A stretch of DNA of 64,000 nt, from NCBI RefSeq assembly GCF_040801785.1, contig NZ_CP161805.1:1736001-1800000 (forward strand), given 5' to 3'. Positions 35,703-44,028 of this stretch are shown here, piece by piece (within the stretch, counting starts at the first letter, position 1; every line of letters begins with the position of its first letter). This DNA comes from Sulfitobacter sp. LCG007 (GTDB lineage: Bacteria; Pseudomonadota; Alphaproteobacteria; Rhodobacterales; Rhodobacteraceae). The position numbers were made by a program, and so were the translations under genes. Under the pieces are notes generated by a model that had not been told where the DNA came from, ran no database searches, and saw only the letters and a list, made by a program, of their open reading frames with translations.

Positions 35703-36931
35703 AGGCCTTCCTCCTGGCTGACATATCTGAAGAAGAGGAACGAGAAGAGGACCAGACAGCAGAAGATGACCACCGCGACCGCCGCGCCCGCGCCGATGTC
35801 GGAGACGGCGAAGGCCTGTTCATAGACATTCACCGTCAGCGTCCGGGTTCCGGCGTTGCCGCCCGTCAGCAGGAAGATGTCGTCGAACTTGTTGAAGGTC
35901 CAGATGAAGCGCAGCAGGAACAGCACGCTGAGGATGCCCAGCAGCTGCGGCAGGCTGAGATACCAGAACTTCTGGAACGGAGAGGCGCCATCCATGTCGG
36001 CGGCCTCGTACATGTCGGTGTCGATCGACTGCATCCGGGCGAGGATGAAGAGGAAGGAAAGCGGGAAATAGCGCCAGACCTCGAACACCGTCACCATGAT
36101 CAGCGCAAGCGGGCGGCTGCCGAAGAAGTTTATCGCCTCGTCGGTCACGCCCATCTGGATCAGCAGCGCATTGGCTGAGCCCGAGAAGGGATCGAAGAGG
36201 ATGACCCAGGCAAAGGCCACGGCGATCACCGGGGCGACATACGGAAAGAGGTAGAGGCCCCGCAGGATGCCCTGGCCCCTGAATTCCTTGTTGAGCAGCA
36301 TCGCGGCAAAGAGACCCGTCACCAGCGCACCGACCGTGCCGAAGACGGTGTAGAAGACCGTCACGCCCAGCACCGACCAGAATTCGTCGCCGCTGAAGAT
36401 CCGGGTGAAGTTGTTCCAGGTGAAATCGAGGTTCGTCAGGATGTTGTCGCCAGACCCCGTGATGGCCGGAAGGGAGGCCTCGATGGCCTCTTCCACCGTG
36501 TCCGCGTCTCCGGAGAGCGTCACGAAGATCTCGATCTCGTCGCGTCCGCCTCCCTCAAGGGTGCCGATGTCGCAGTCAAGCCGCCCACCCTCCACGGTGC
36601 AGCGTTCGTCGGCCCGCAGCACCGTGACGGAGTCGGGCAGGGTATCACCGAGCGTGACGGCCGACAGGGCCTCGTCCTGGCTCGAATTGCGGATCCGGTA
36701 TTGAACGCGCATCTCTTCTCCCGACCCACGCAGGGCTTCGCGCACGACGGGCGCGGGCGGGCGGAGGTCGGCCAGCCCGATGGGCTTGAAGCTGATCCAG
36801 AAGATCGCGAGCAGGGGCAGCAAGACCACCGCCGATACGACGGCAACGGTCGGGAACAGCAGACCCCAGGCCAGCCGCGCCTCGCGCCGCTGAAGCGGGC
36901 CCGTCCCCGAGGGGGGCTCGGATGTGGTCAT
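35699..36931 (-). CDS. Sugar ABC permease (MalF type) with DUF11-like periplasmic insert
   Basis: 410 aa. Helix 1 (about 22-48) is followed by a roughly 110-residue insert, then the usual five permease helices and EAA loop (YEAADMDGASPFQKFWYLSLP). The insert reads QYRIRNSSQDEALSAVTLGD, TLPDSVTVL and CDIGTLEGGGRDEIEIFVTL, the pattern of DUF11-type immunoglobulin-like domains. It should lie in the periplasm between helices 1 and 2, where E. coli MalF carries its unrelated P2 domain that contacts the binding protein. GGAGAG precedes the ATG. Confidence 0.9.
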   Translation of the reverse strand: MTTSEPPSGTGPLQRREARLAWGLLFPTVAVVSAVVLLPLLAIFWISFKPIGLADLRPPAPVVREALRGSGEEMRVQYRIRNSSQDEALSAVTLGDTLPDSVTVLRADERCTVEGGRLDCDIGTLEGGGRDEIEIFVTLSGDADTVEEAIEASLPAITGSGDNILTNLDFTWNNFTRIFSGDEFWSVLGVTVFYTVFGTVGALVTGLFAAMLLNKEFRGQGILRGLYLFPYVAPVIAVAFAWVILFDPFSGSANALLIQMGVTDEAINFFGSRPLALIMVTVFEVWRYFPLSFLFILARMQSIDTDMYEAADMDGASPFQKFWYLSLPQLLGILSVLFLLRFIWTFNKFDDIFLLTGGNAGTRTLTVNVYEQAFAVSDIGAGAAVAVVIFCCLVLFSFLFFRYVSQEEGL

Positions 36932-36992
36932 GTTATCTCTCCGCCGAATGAGGCGGGCGGACGCACGGACTGCGGCCGCCCCGTGGGTCCGA

Positions 36993-38351
36993 TCACTCGA
37001 TGCCGGCGAGTTCGCTGTTCATCTTCGCGACCGCTGCGGGCGCGTCGATCCTGCCATCGAGATATTCCCGCACCACCCGGTTGATGACCTGGCTGTTGAT
37101 CATCTTCGAGGCGAGCGCGAGTTGTCCCTCGCTCACGCCCCAGCGCTGCGCGGAATCGAGCCCGCCGACGATCTCCTCGATCATCGAAGCCTCGTAGAGA
37201 TCCGACAGCGGCGCCTTGCGATCCACGCCCACGTCAAGCTTCGACCAGGCATCGACGAAGGAGGTGGGCTCTTCCGCCGTGCCGCGCCGGACCGGAAACT
37301 TGCCTTCCGGCGCGATCGAGAGCGTCTGGGCATAGCCCTCGTTCATCGAGAAGGCGATGAACTGCTGCGCCTCGTCGATATCGGCATCTGCCGTGATGCC
37401 GAAATAGCGAAGATCGCCCCAGGCCGCGCCCTCGGGGTTCGAGGGGCCCGCGAAATTGGTCACGATCCCGGTCTTCGAGGCCAGCTCGGCGCTGGTGGGG
37501 TCGTCGGTGATGGTCGGGGGCGCGCTGTCGCGCAGGCCGGCGAGCTCATCGAGGATGAAGGGCGACCAGATGATCATCGCGGCATTGCCCGAGAAATAGA
37601 GCGAGCGCGACTGGTCCCAGTACAGCTCGCCCGGGGGCGAGGCCTCGGCGATGGCCTTGTAGAACTCGAGAACCTCGACGGCCTTCTTCTCGTCGAAGCC
37701 CGCGAACCCGTCCGGACCGACAGGCGTCGCGCCGTTCGCCAGGAAGACATGCTCGAGAACCTGGCTCATGAAGTTCTCGTCGACCTTGGTGGCGGCGACG
37801 AAGCCGAACATCTCGGGAGGATTGTGCAGCTTCTCGAGCGCGGCGCGGACCGAGGCGAAGGTGGTCGGCGGCTCGAGCCCGGCCTCGTCGAACAGGTCCT
37901 TGCGGTAGACGATCATCTGCGTCCAGCCGTCGACAGGCACCGACGCCCAGCCATCCCCCGTGCTGGCCATCGCCAGCGCCCCCGGCGCGAAGGTCTCCGG
38001 CCCGAGATCCTCGACAACCTCCGTTGCCGCCTCGGCATCGAGAATGCCCGCATCGACCCAGGGAAGCGCGTATTGCAGGGTGTGGTAGATCACGTCCGGC
38101 AGATCCCCCGCCGCAAAGGCCGCCGTGGCGCGGGTGCCGAGATCGGTCTCCGTCACAGGTATGACCTCGACGCCGATCCCGGTTTCCTTCTCGAAGGCAG
38201 CCGCCATCTCTTCCTGCTTGGCAAGCCGCTCGGGCTGTTCTTCCGTTGTCCAGAAACGGATGTCGGCCGAGGCCGTGCCCGCACTGAGAACAAGCCCGAG
38301 TGCTGCCGTTGACAGAAGCCGTGCCATGCTGTCGCCGTGATCAGAAGTCAT
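36993..38351 (-). CDS. Sugar ABC transporter substrate-binding protein
   Basis: 452 aa, extracellular solute-binding protein family 1. A signal peptide ends near AGTASA-D (about residue 29). The mature part has the typical ADLPDVIYHTLQYALPWVDA and later GNAAMIIWSP segments. The start at 38351 follows GGAGG by 6 nt. It lies 17 nt after the repressor gene and 61 nt before the MalF-type permease. Size and neighbours resemble the AglE alpha-glucoside system. Ligand unproven. Confidence 0.92.
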   Translation of the reverse strand: MTSDHGDSMARLLSTAALGLVLSAGTASADIRFWTTEEQPERLAKQEEMAAAFEKETGIGVEVIPVTETDLGTRATAAFAAGDLPDVIYHTLQYALPWVDAGILDAEAATEVVEDLGPETFAPGALAMASTGDGWASVPVDGWTQMIVYRKDLFDEAGLEPPTTFASVRAALEKLHNPPEMFGFVAATKVDENFMSQVLEHVFLANGATPVGPDGFAGFDEKKAVEVLEFYKAIAEASPPGELYWDQSRSLYFSGNAAMIIWSPFILDELAGLRDSAPPTITDDPTSAELASKTGIVTNFAGPSNPEGAAWGDLRYFGITADADIDEAQQFIAFSMNEGYAQTLSIAPEGKFPVRRGTAEEPTSFVDAWSKLDVGVDRKAPLSDLYEASMIEEIVGGLDSAQRWGVSEGQLALASKMINSQVINRVVREYLDGRIDAPAAVAKMNSELAGIE

Positions 38352-38368
38352 TCTGTTCCTCCCTGTTT

Positions 38369-39484
38369 TCATGAAGATATCTGGGTTTCGTGTCTTGCCA
38401 CGCGGGCCGCGATCTGAGCGCTTGTCAGGCTTGGGGGACCATCCGATCCGCCGACCTGCAGGCATGCCGGTGCCGTTTCGCGCAGGGTTTCCGGCGCCTC
38501 GCCACGGATCCGGCGCAGCAGCAGACCGGCGAGCCTCGCTCCCGCCATCCGACGGTCCACGCCGAAGCTTGTCAGGGCGGGACGCATCCAGCGCGACTCG
38601 GGGATGCCGTCATAGCCGATGATCGAAAGATCCCGCCCGATGGTCAGGCCCGCCTCCTCGGTGGCGTCGTAGGCCCCCAGCGCCGCGCCGTCGACGGCAA
38701 AGACGATGGCGGTCGGCGGTTCGGGATGGCTGAGCAGGCGCGCGGTGCACAAGGCGCCGGCCTCGCGCGACATGGCGTCCTTGAGGATCAGGCTTTCGTC
38801 CAGCGCGAGCCCGGCCTGCGCCATGCCGGCGCGAAATCCCTGATCGCGCAGGACCGTGAAGAAGTAGGAGGCCGAACCGTTGATGAATCCGATCCGGCGG
38901 TGTCCCTGCCGCGCGAGACGCAGAACCGCGTCGCGCATCGCGTCCTCGCCAAGGATGTCGAACCAGGCGCATCCGTCGCTGTCCTGAACGCGTCCGAAAA
39001 GGACGAAGGGCACGTCGAGCTTGCGAAGAAGGAGGGCGCGCCGGTCGACGGTCCGGGTTCGCGGCAGGATGAAACCGTCCGCCTTGCGCTCTTCCACGAG
39101 GCGGTTGAGGACCGCCTCCATCTCTTCCGTGGGCGAGGCGGCGGCAACCGTGGTGGTCCAGTTCTCGGCGCTGGCCGCAAGGGTGACGCCTTCGAGGAAA
39201 TCCGACAGGAACGGCTGCTGCGAGCCGTCCTCGTCTGCCTGAAGCACAAGCCCGAGCGCCCGGGTGCGCCCCGTGCGGATCGCCTGGGCCTGCGCCATGG
39301 GACGATAACCCATCGCCTCGGCCTTGCGGCGCACCCTCAGGCGTGTGGCTTCCGAGATGTCCGGATAATCGTTGAGCGCACGCGAGACCGTGCCCTTGGT
39401 AAGCCCAAGCGATTCAGCCAGGTCGGATATCCTGACCCTGCTGCGCGTCAGCACCGTGGCGGATTGTTCCGCAGATCCGGGCAT
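38369..39484 (-). CDS. LacI-family repressor of the sugar ABC operon
   Basis: 371 aa. HTH and hinge: VRISDLAESLGLTKGTVSRA, LNDYPDISEATRLRVRRKA and MGYRPMAQAQAIRTGRT. A periplasmic-binding-type ligand domain covers about 75-340. It is the first gene of the operon and is followed by the binding-protein gene after 17 nt, so it probably autoregulates. The perfect palindrome CGAAACCGGTTTCG (39517-39530) lies 33 bp upstream of its start codon and fits a LacI-family site with central CG. AglR-type alpha-glucoside repressors are the nearest concept. Confidence 0.93.
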   Translation of the reverse strand: MPGSAEQSATVLTRSRVRISDLAESLGLTKGTVSRALNDYPDISEATRLRVRRKAEAMGYRPMAQAQAIRTGRTRALGLVLQADEDGSQQPFLSDFLEGVTLAASAENWTTTVAAASPTEEMEAVLNRLVEERKADGFILPRTRTVDRRALLLRKLDVPFVLFGRVQDSDGCAWFDILGEDAMRDAVLRLARQGHRRIGFINGSASYFFTVLRDQGFRAGMAQAGLALDESLILKDAMSREAGALCTARLLSHPEPPTAIVFAVDGAALGAYDATEEAGLTIGRDLSIIGYDGIPESRWMRPALTSFGVDRRMAGARLAGLLLRRIRGEAPETLRETAPACLQVGGSDGPPSLTSAQIAARVARHETQISS

Positions 39485-39516
39485 TGGTTTCTCCTTCCGA
39501 CTCGCAGGATCATTTA

Positions 39517-39530
39517 CGAAACCGGTTTCG
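39517..39530. promoter_or_regulatory. LacI-family operator CGAAACCGGTTTCG
   Basis: A perfect 14-bp palindrome centred on CG, 33 bp upstream of the repressor start and within the 261-bp gap to the divergent CDF gene. Its form matches LacI-family operators, so it probably controls the sugar operon. Confidence 0.8.
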
Positions 39531-39745
39531 GCAAGGCCATTTGCACAAATCTGTTGCCCGAGGTCCAGTTGTTGGGCGTTTTGGAAAGAATGCCGTGTGA
39601 TAGACGGCCCCCAGGGCGCCCGCTGCGGCGCAAGCCGGAACGGGCCGCGCCCATCAGCTACTGCGAGGCATTATCATTTGCAAATTCAATGGCTTGAAAG
39701 ATCGATGACGCTTCGCTACCTGCACAGCCACGCCCCAGGGGATGG

Positions 39746-40639
39746 ATGATGTCTGCAGCTTTCAAACTGGCGATCGGAAGCCTTCTTGTCGGCCTCGTCG
39801 TCCTTGCCCTGAAGGGGCTTGCCTGGCGGATGACCGGGTCCGTCGCGCTGCTGTCGGACGCTCTTGAAAGCACGGTGAACCTTGCCACCGCATTCGCCGC
39901 GCTCGTGGCGATCCGCGTGGCGGCGCAGCCTGCCGACGCGAGCCATCCTTACGGCCATCACAAGGCAGAGTATTTCAGCGCGGTTCTGGAAGGTGTGATG
40001 ATCATCGTCGCGGCGATCTTCATCCTGCACGAGGCCTATCAGGCTTTCTTTGCGACCCGTGCCCTGGATGCGCCGGTGGGCGGGCTCATCGTCAATGGCG
40101 CTGCGACGGTGATGAACGGGGCCTGGGCTGTGGTCTTGGTGCGGCGGGGACGCCAGCTGAAATCGCCGGCACTGGTTGCCGACGGAAAACATCTATGGAC
40201 CGATGTCTTCACGTCCTGCGGCGTCGCCCTTGGCATACTGCTGGCCGTCGCGACGGGCTGGTGGATCCTCGATCCACTGATGGCGGCGCTTGTGGCCGTC
40301 AACATCCTCTGGTCGGGTTCCCGTGTCGTGCGGGACTCGCTCAGCAGCCTGATGGACGAGGCGGTACCCGAAGTCACGCTCAGCCGCATAAGAGAGGTGA
40401 TCTCGACCGATGCCGATGGCGCGGTCGAGGCACATGACCTCAGGACCCGCCATGCGGGGAAGGCGACCTTCGTGGACTTTCACCTGGTGGTTCCGGGTGA
40501 CATGACCGTCTTCGACGCGCACGAGATCTGCGACAGGATCGAGGCCGGCATCGCGAAGGCGGTCCCGGACGCGCGCGTGACGATCCACGTCGAGCCCGAG
40601 CACAAGTCGAAGCACAGCGGCATCATCGTCCTCGACTAG
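39746..40639 (+). CDS. Cation diffusion facilitator family transporter
   Basis: 297 aa with six predicted helices and a C-terminal cytoplasmic ferredoxin-like domain (about 210-290). Helix 2 carries LLSDALESTVN, and the loop has HPYGHHKAEYFSAVLEG. Helix 5 carries KHLWTDVFTS, with the His/Asp pair of the transport site. CDF proteins export Zn, Fe, Mn or Co against proton influx. ATGs at 39746 and 39749 are both possible after CAGGGG. It is divergent from the sugar operon, with no functional link apparent. Confidence 0.9.
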   Translation: MMSAAFKLAIGSLLVGLVVLALKGLAWRMTGSVALLSDALESTVNLATAFAALVAIRVAAQPADASHPYGHHKAEYFSAVLEGVMIIVAAIFILHEAYQAFFATRALDAPVGGLIVNGAATVMNGAWAVVLVRRGRQLKSPALVADGKHLWTDVFTSCGVALGILLAVATGWWILDPLMAALVAVNILWSGSRVVRDSLSSLMDEAVPEVTLSRIREVISTDADGAVEAHDLRTRHAGKATFVDFHLVVPGDMTVFDAHEICDRIEAGIAKAVPDARVTIHVEPEHKSKHSGIIVLD

Positions 40640-40817
40640 CGCGAATTCCGAGGGTTCAAGACCTTAGCCGCGGCGTGGGCGCATGGCGCGACGCCGGCTA
40701 CACCGTCACGTGAGGACAGGGCGGCTTCACCTTCCATTCCCGGAACCGAGCGCTAGCTCGGTGGTTTGCTCGAAAACAGGCGTGTCCAAGCGTCCGCGCG
40801 CAATCAAAGGAGCCTCC

Positions 40818-41201
40818 ATGACATCTCATGCAAATCATAGCGGCAGCATGCCGGGCGCCAGCCCGCATTGGGCCGTGAAGCTGCTCGGCTGGCTGTGCAT
40901 ACTGCTCGGCCTCGTGATCCTTGCCGGAGGTGCATGGCTCATCGTCCTCGGTGGAAGCTGGTATTACGGTCTTGCCGGTCTCGGACTGGCCGGGACCGGC
41001 ATCCTGCTGAACCACGGCAAGATGGAAGCTGTCTGGCTCTTCCTCGCCGTTTGGGTCGGAACGGCCGCCTGGGCCTGGTGGGAAGTCGGCGACGACTGGT
41101 GGGCCCAGGTGCCGCGGCTCGTCGCGCCGACGATCATCCTGATCCTCGTTCTTGTCTGCATACCGGCACTGTCGCGCCGTCCGCAGACAGACACATTCTG
41201 A
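40818..41201 (+). CDS. Membrane-anchor domain of a PQQ glucose/quinate-type dehydrogenase
   Basis: 127 aa with four hydrophobic helices. GGSWYYGLAGLGLAG, then AVWLFLAVWVGTAAWAWWEV and DDWWAQVPRL, closely follow the N-terminal membrane domain of E. coli Gcd (GGSWYY..., WEVG.D.W...PR). In Gcd this anchor is fused to the catalytic domain and holds the ubiquinone site. Here it is a separate gene, 11 nt before the catalytic gene. The start follows AAAGGAGCCTCC. Confidence 0.85.
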   Translation: MTSHANHSGSMPGASPHWAVKLLGWLCILLGLVILAGGAWLIVLGGSWYYGLAGLGLAGTGILLNHGKMEAVWLFLAVWVGTAAWAWWEVGDDWWAQVPRLVAPTIILILVLVCIPALSRRPQTDTF

Positions 41202-41212
41202 GGAGGACATCC

Positions 41213-43306
41213 ATGAAACGACTGCACATCACCCTCGCCATTCTGCTTGCCACCGCACAGCCGATCATGGCTCAGGACGCTCCCCTCTCGCCAGAGTCTC
41301 CGGCCGGCACGACAAGCTCCGCGCCGGGGGCCGAGACGGACATGGCGTCGGCCGCGACATCACCGGACCAAAGCGGCGCGAGGCAGCCGGGCGCGCTTAT
41401 GCCGGTCGGGGCGGACTGGCCCTATTACGGAGGAGACGCGCAGGCGACGCGATATTCGCCGCTGGCGCAGATCACCCCGGAGAACGTCAGCCAGCTTGAG
41501 GAGGTCTTCACCTTCCACACCGGCGATCTGCCCACCGGAGATGCCGAAGGCAAGTATTCGCCCGAGGTCACGCCGCTGAAACTTGGCGACGACCTGCTGA
41601 TGTGTTCGGCGATGAACATCCTGATTTCGGTCGATGCGGCGACGGGAGAGGAGAACTGGCGCTTCGATCCGGGTGTTTCCAATGACGCGATCCCCTACGG
41701 AGCCACCTGCCGCGGCGTTTCCGTCTACCGCAACCCCGATGCCGCCGAGGGCGACGCCTGCGCCGTCCGGGTGATCGAAGGAACGCTCGACGCGCGGCTG
41801 ATCGCGGTAGACGCCGCCACGGGCAAGCCCTGCGTCGATTTCGGCGAGAACGGGATGGTGGATCTCTGGCAAGGCATCGGCGAGCGCGTACCCGGCTGGT
41901 ACTCCGTCACAGCGCCGCCCGCCATCGTGCGCGGCGTCGTCGTCACCGGGGCGCAGGTCAAGGACGGTCAGGCCGAGGATGCGCCGTCCGGCGTGATCCG
42001 GGGATATGACGCGATCACGGGCCAGCTGGCCTGGGCCTGGGATCTGGGGGCGCCCGATCAGAACCGCAACGGGCCGGCCGAGGGCGAGGTCTATACCCGT
42101 GGAACGCCCAACATGTGGACCATGGCCGTCGCCGACGAGGAACTTGGCTACGTGTATCTGCCGATGGGCAACTCGTCGGTGGATTACTACGGCTCGAACC
42201 GCTCGGAAGCGGAGGCCGAATATGCAACCTCGCTTGTCGCGCTCGATGCAACCACCGGCGAAGAGGTCTGGCACTTCCAGACAGTCAGGCATGACGTCTG
42301 GGATTACGATCTGGGCAGCCAGGCGACCCTGCTGGACTGGAAGGGGACGCCCGCGATCCTGCTGCCGTCGAAGCAGGGCGACCTCTACATCCTGGACCGG
42401 GCCACCGGCGCGCCGCTGACGCCGGTCGGCGAACTCGACGGCCTTCCGACAGGCGAGATCGAGCCGGACTTCATCTCCGAAAGTCAGCCTGTCAGCACAT
42501 GGCACACGCTGCGCAAGGAACCGCTCGAGGAAAAGGACATGTGGGGCTTCACCCCCATCGACCAGCTCTGGTGCCGGATCCAGTTCCGGCGCGCGAATTA
42601 CGACGGGTTCTACACGCCGCCATCCTCTGACAAGCCATGGATCCAGTATCCGGGCTACAACGGCGGGTCCGACTGGGGGTCCGTTGCCGTCGACACCCGG
42701 CGCGGCATCATTGTCGCGAACTACAACGATGTTCCCAACTACAACCGGCTCGTTCCGCGTGATCAGGTTACGTCCAAGCCCATCAACGAGCAGAAGGCGG
42801 GCGGCAAGGGCGGACCAAAGGCGGAAGGCGCCGCGGATCCGCAGGCAGGCGCTCCCTACGGAATTTCCGTGAACGCAGGATGGCAGAACGACGTGACGGG
42901 CGTGCCCTGCACGAGGCCGCCCTATGGCGGGATCCGTGCGATCGACCTCGCGACCGGCGAAACGCTCTGGGACCGGCCGCTCGGCACGGCGCGGCGCAAC
43001 GGGCCGTTCGGCATCCCCTCGATGCTGCCTTTCGACATCGGCACGCCGAACAACGGCGGATCGGTGGTCACGGCGGGCGGGCTCGTCTTCATCGCGGCGG
43101 CGACGGATAACCTGTTTCGCGCCATCGACATCGAAACGGGCGAGACGCTTTGGTCGACGGTGCTGCCCGCGGGCGGGCAGGCCAATCCGATCACCTACGA
43201 GATCGACGGGCGTCAATACGTCATGGTCACGGCCATGGGCCATCACTTCATGAAGACGCCGGTCGGCGATGAGGTCATCGCCTGGGCCCTGCCCAAGGGC
43301 GACTGA
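41213..43306 (+). CDS. PQQ-dependent dehydrogenase, catalytic subunit (glucose/quinate/shikimate family)
   Basis: 697 aa. A signal peptide (cleavage near IMAQ-D) and a low-complexity linker precede an eight-bladed propeller beginning at WPYYGGDAQATRYSPLAQIT. Tryptophan-docking repeats recur (VALDATTGEEVWHFQTVRHD, RAIDLATGETLWDRPLG). VWDYDLGSQATLLDW and NGGSDWGSVAVD are typical of Gcd-type enzymes. The protein oxidises sugar or quinate in the periplasm and passes electrons to ubiquinone through the separate anchor. No PQQ biosynthesis genes are present. The start follows AGGAGG. Confidence 0.9.
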   Translation: MKRLHITLAILLATAQPIMAQDAPLSPESPAGTTSSAPGAETDMASAATSPDQSGARQPGALMPVGADWPYYGGDAQATRYSPLAQITPENVSQLEEVFTFHTGDLPTGDAEGKYSPEVTPLKLGDDLLMCSAMNILISVDAATGEENWRFDPGVSNDAIPYGATCRGVSVYRNPDAAEGDACAVRVIEGTLDARLIAVDAATGKPCVDFGENGMVDLWQGIGERVPGWYSVTAPPAIVRGVVVTGAQVKDGQAEDAPSGVIRGYDAITGQLAWAWDLGAPDQNRNGPAEGEVYTRGTPNMWTMAVADEELGYVYLPMGNSSVDYYGSNRSEAEAEYATSLVALDATTGEEVWHFQTVRHDVWDYDLGSQATLLDWKGTPAILLPSKQGDLYILDRATGAPLTPVGELDGLPTGEIEPDFISESQPVSTWHTLRKEPLEEKDMWGFTPIDQLWCRIQFRRANYDGFYTPPSSDKPWIQYPGYNGGSDWGSVAVDTRRGIIVANYNDVPNYNRLVPRDQVTSKPINEQKAGGKGGPKAEGAADPQAGAPYGISVNAGWQNDVTGVPCTRPPYGGIRAIDLATGETLWDRPLGTARRNGPFGIPSMLPFDIGTPNNGGSVVTAGGLVFIAAATDNLFRAIDIETGETLWSTVLPAGGQANPITYEIDGRQYVMVTAMGHHFMKTPVGDEVIAWALPKGD

Positions 43307-43407
43307 CGCCTGCAAGCGCGGGGAAACGCCTTCGTAAAAGCGCGCGGGTGCAGCGAAGCGGCTGCATCCGCGAACCTTCCTGGGCGCGCGATCCGGAACG
43401 TCCGATC

Positions 43408-44028
43408 CTAGCGCAGGGTATCCTGAGCCAGCCCGACCAGTTCGAGCAGCGAGCGCACCTCGAGTTTCTCGAGGATCCGGGCCCGGTGGTGGTCCACGGT
43501 CCGCGGGCTGATGCCGAGAATTCGACCAATGTCCTTGCTCGTGGCCTCGCTTGGCTGCTCGAGTATCAGATCGACGATTTCGCGTTCCCGTATGGTCAGG
43601 CGGCCGAAGCGGTCCGCAGCGGTGCGTTCGCTCGCTGCCAGACGCGCCCGTTCGAGCGCCATGTCGCAGGCCGCGGTGATCCGCTCGGCCAGAACCCGAA
43701 GCCGGAAGGGTTTTTCCAGGAAATCGACCGCGCCGGCCTTCATCGCCTGAACCGACTCCGGCACGCCGCCATGTCCGGTGATGAAGATGATCGGCAGTCG
43801 GTTGCCGGCCTCGTTGAGATGCCTCTGCAATTCCAGACCCGACATGCCCGGCATGCCGTAGTCAAGAACGAGACAGCCGATCCGGCTGGGGTCGTAGCGA
43901 TCGAGAAAGGCGCGCGCGGAATCGAACGTCTCGACCGTGAATCCGCGCATGCGCAGCGCGCGGCCAAGCGACTTGCGGATGTCGCTGTCGTCGTCGACGA
44001 CGAAAACCACCGGTTTATCGACTGTCAT
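43408..44028 (-). CDS. FixJ/NarL-type response regulator
   Basis: 206 aa. The receiver domain has the acidic pocket VVDDDSD and phospho-acceptor Asp56 (CLVLDYGMPGMSG), Thr in FITGHGG and Lys in FLEKPF. The output domain is a LuxR-type HTH (LTIREREIVDLILEQPSEAT...SPRTVDHHRARILEKLEV). It overlaps the sensor kinase by ATGA, so the two form a pair. Targets are unknown. The PQQ dehydrogenase operon is convergent, 101 bp away. Confidence 0.93.
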   Translation of the reverse strand: MTVDKPVVFVVDDDSDIRKSLGRALRMRGFTVETFDSARAFLDRYDPSRIGCLVLDYGMPGMSGLELQRHLNEAGNRLPIIFITGHGGVPESVQAMKAGAVDFLEKPFRLRVLAERITAACDMALERARLAASERTAADRFGRLTIREREIVDLILEQPSEATSKDIGRILGISPRTVDHHRARILEKLEVRSLLELVGLAQDTLR

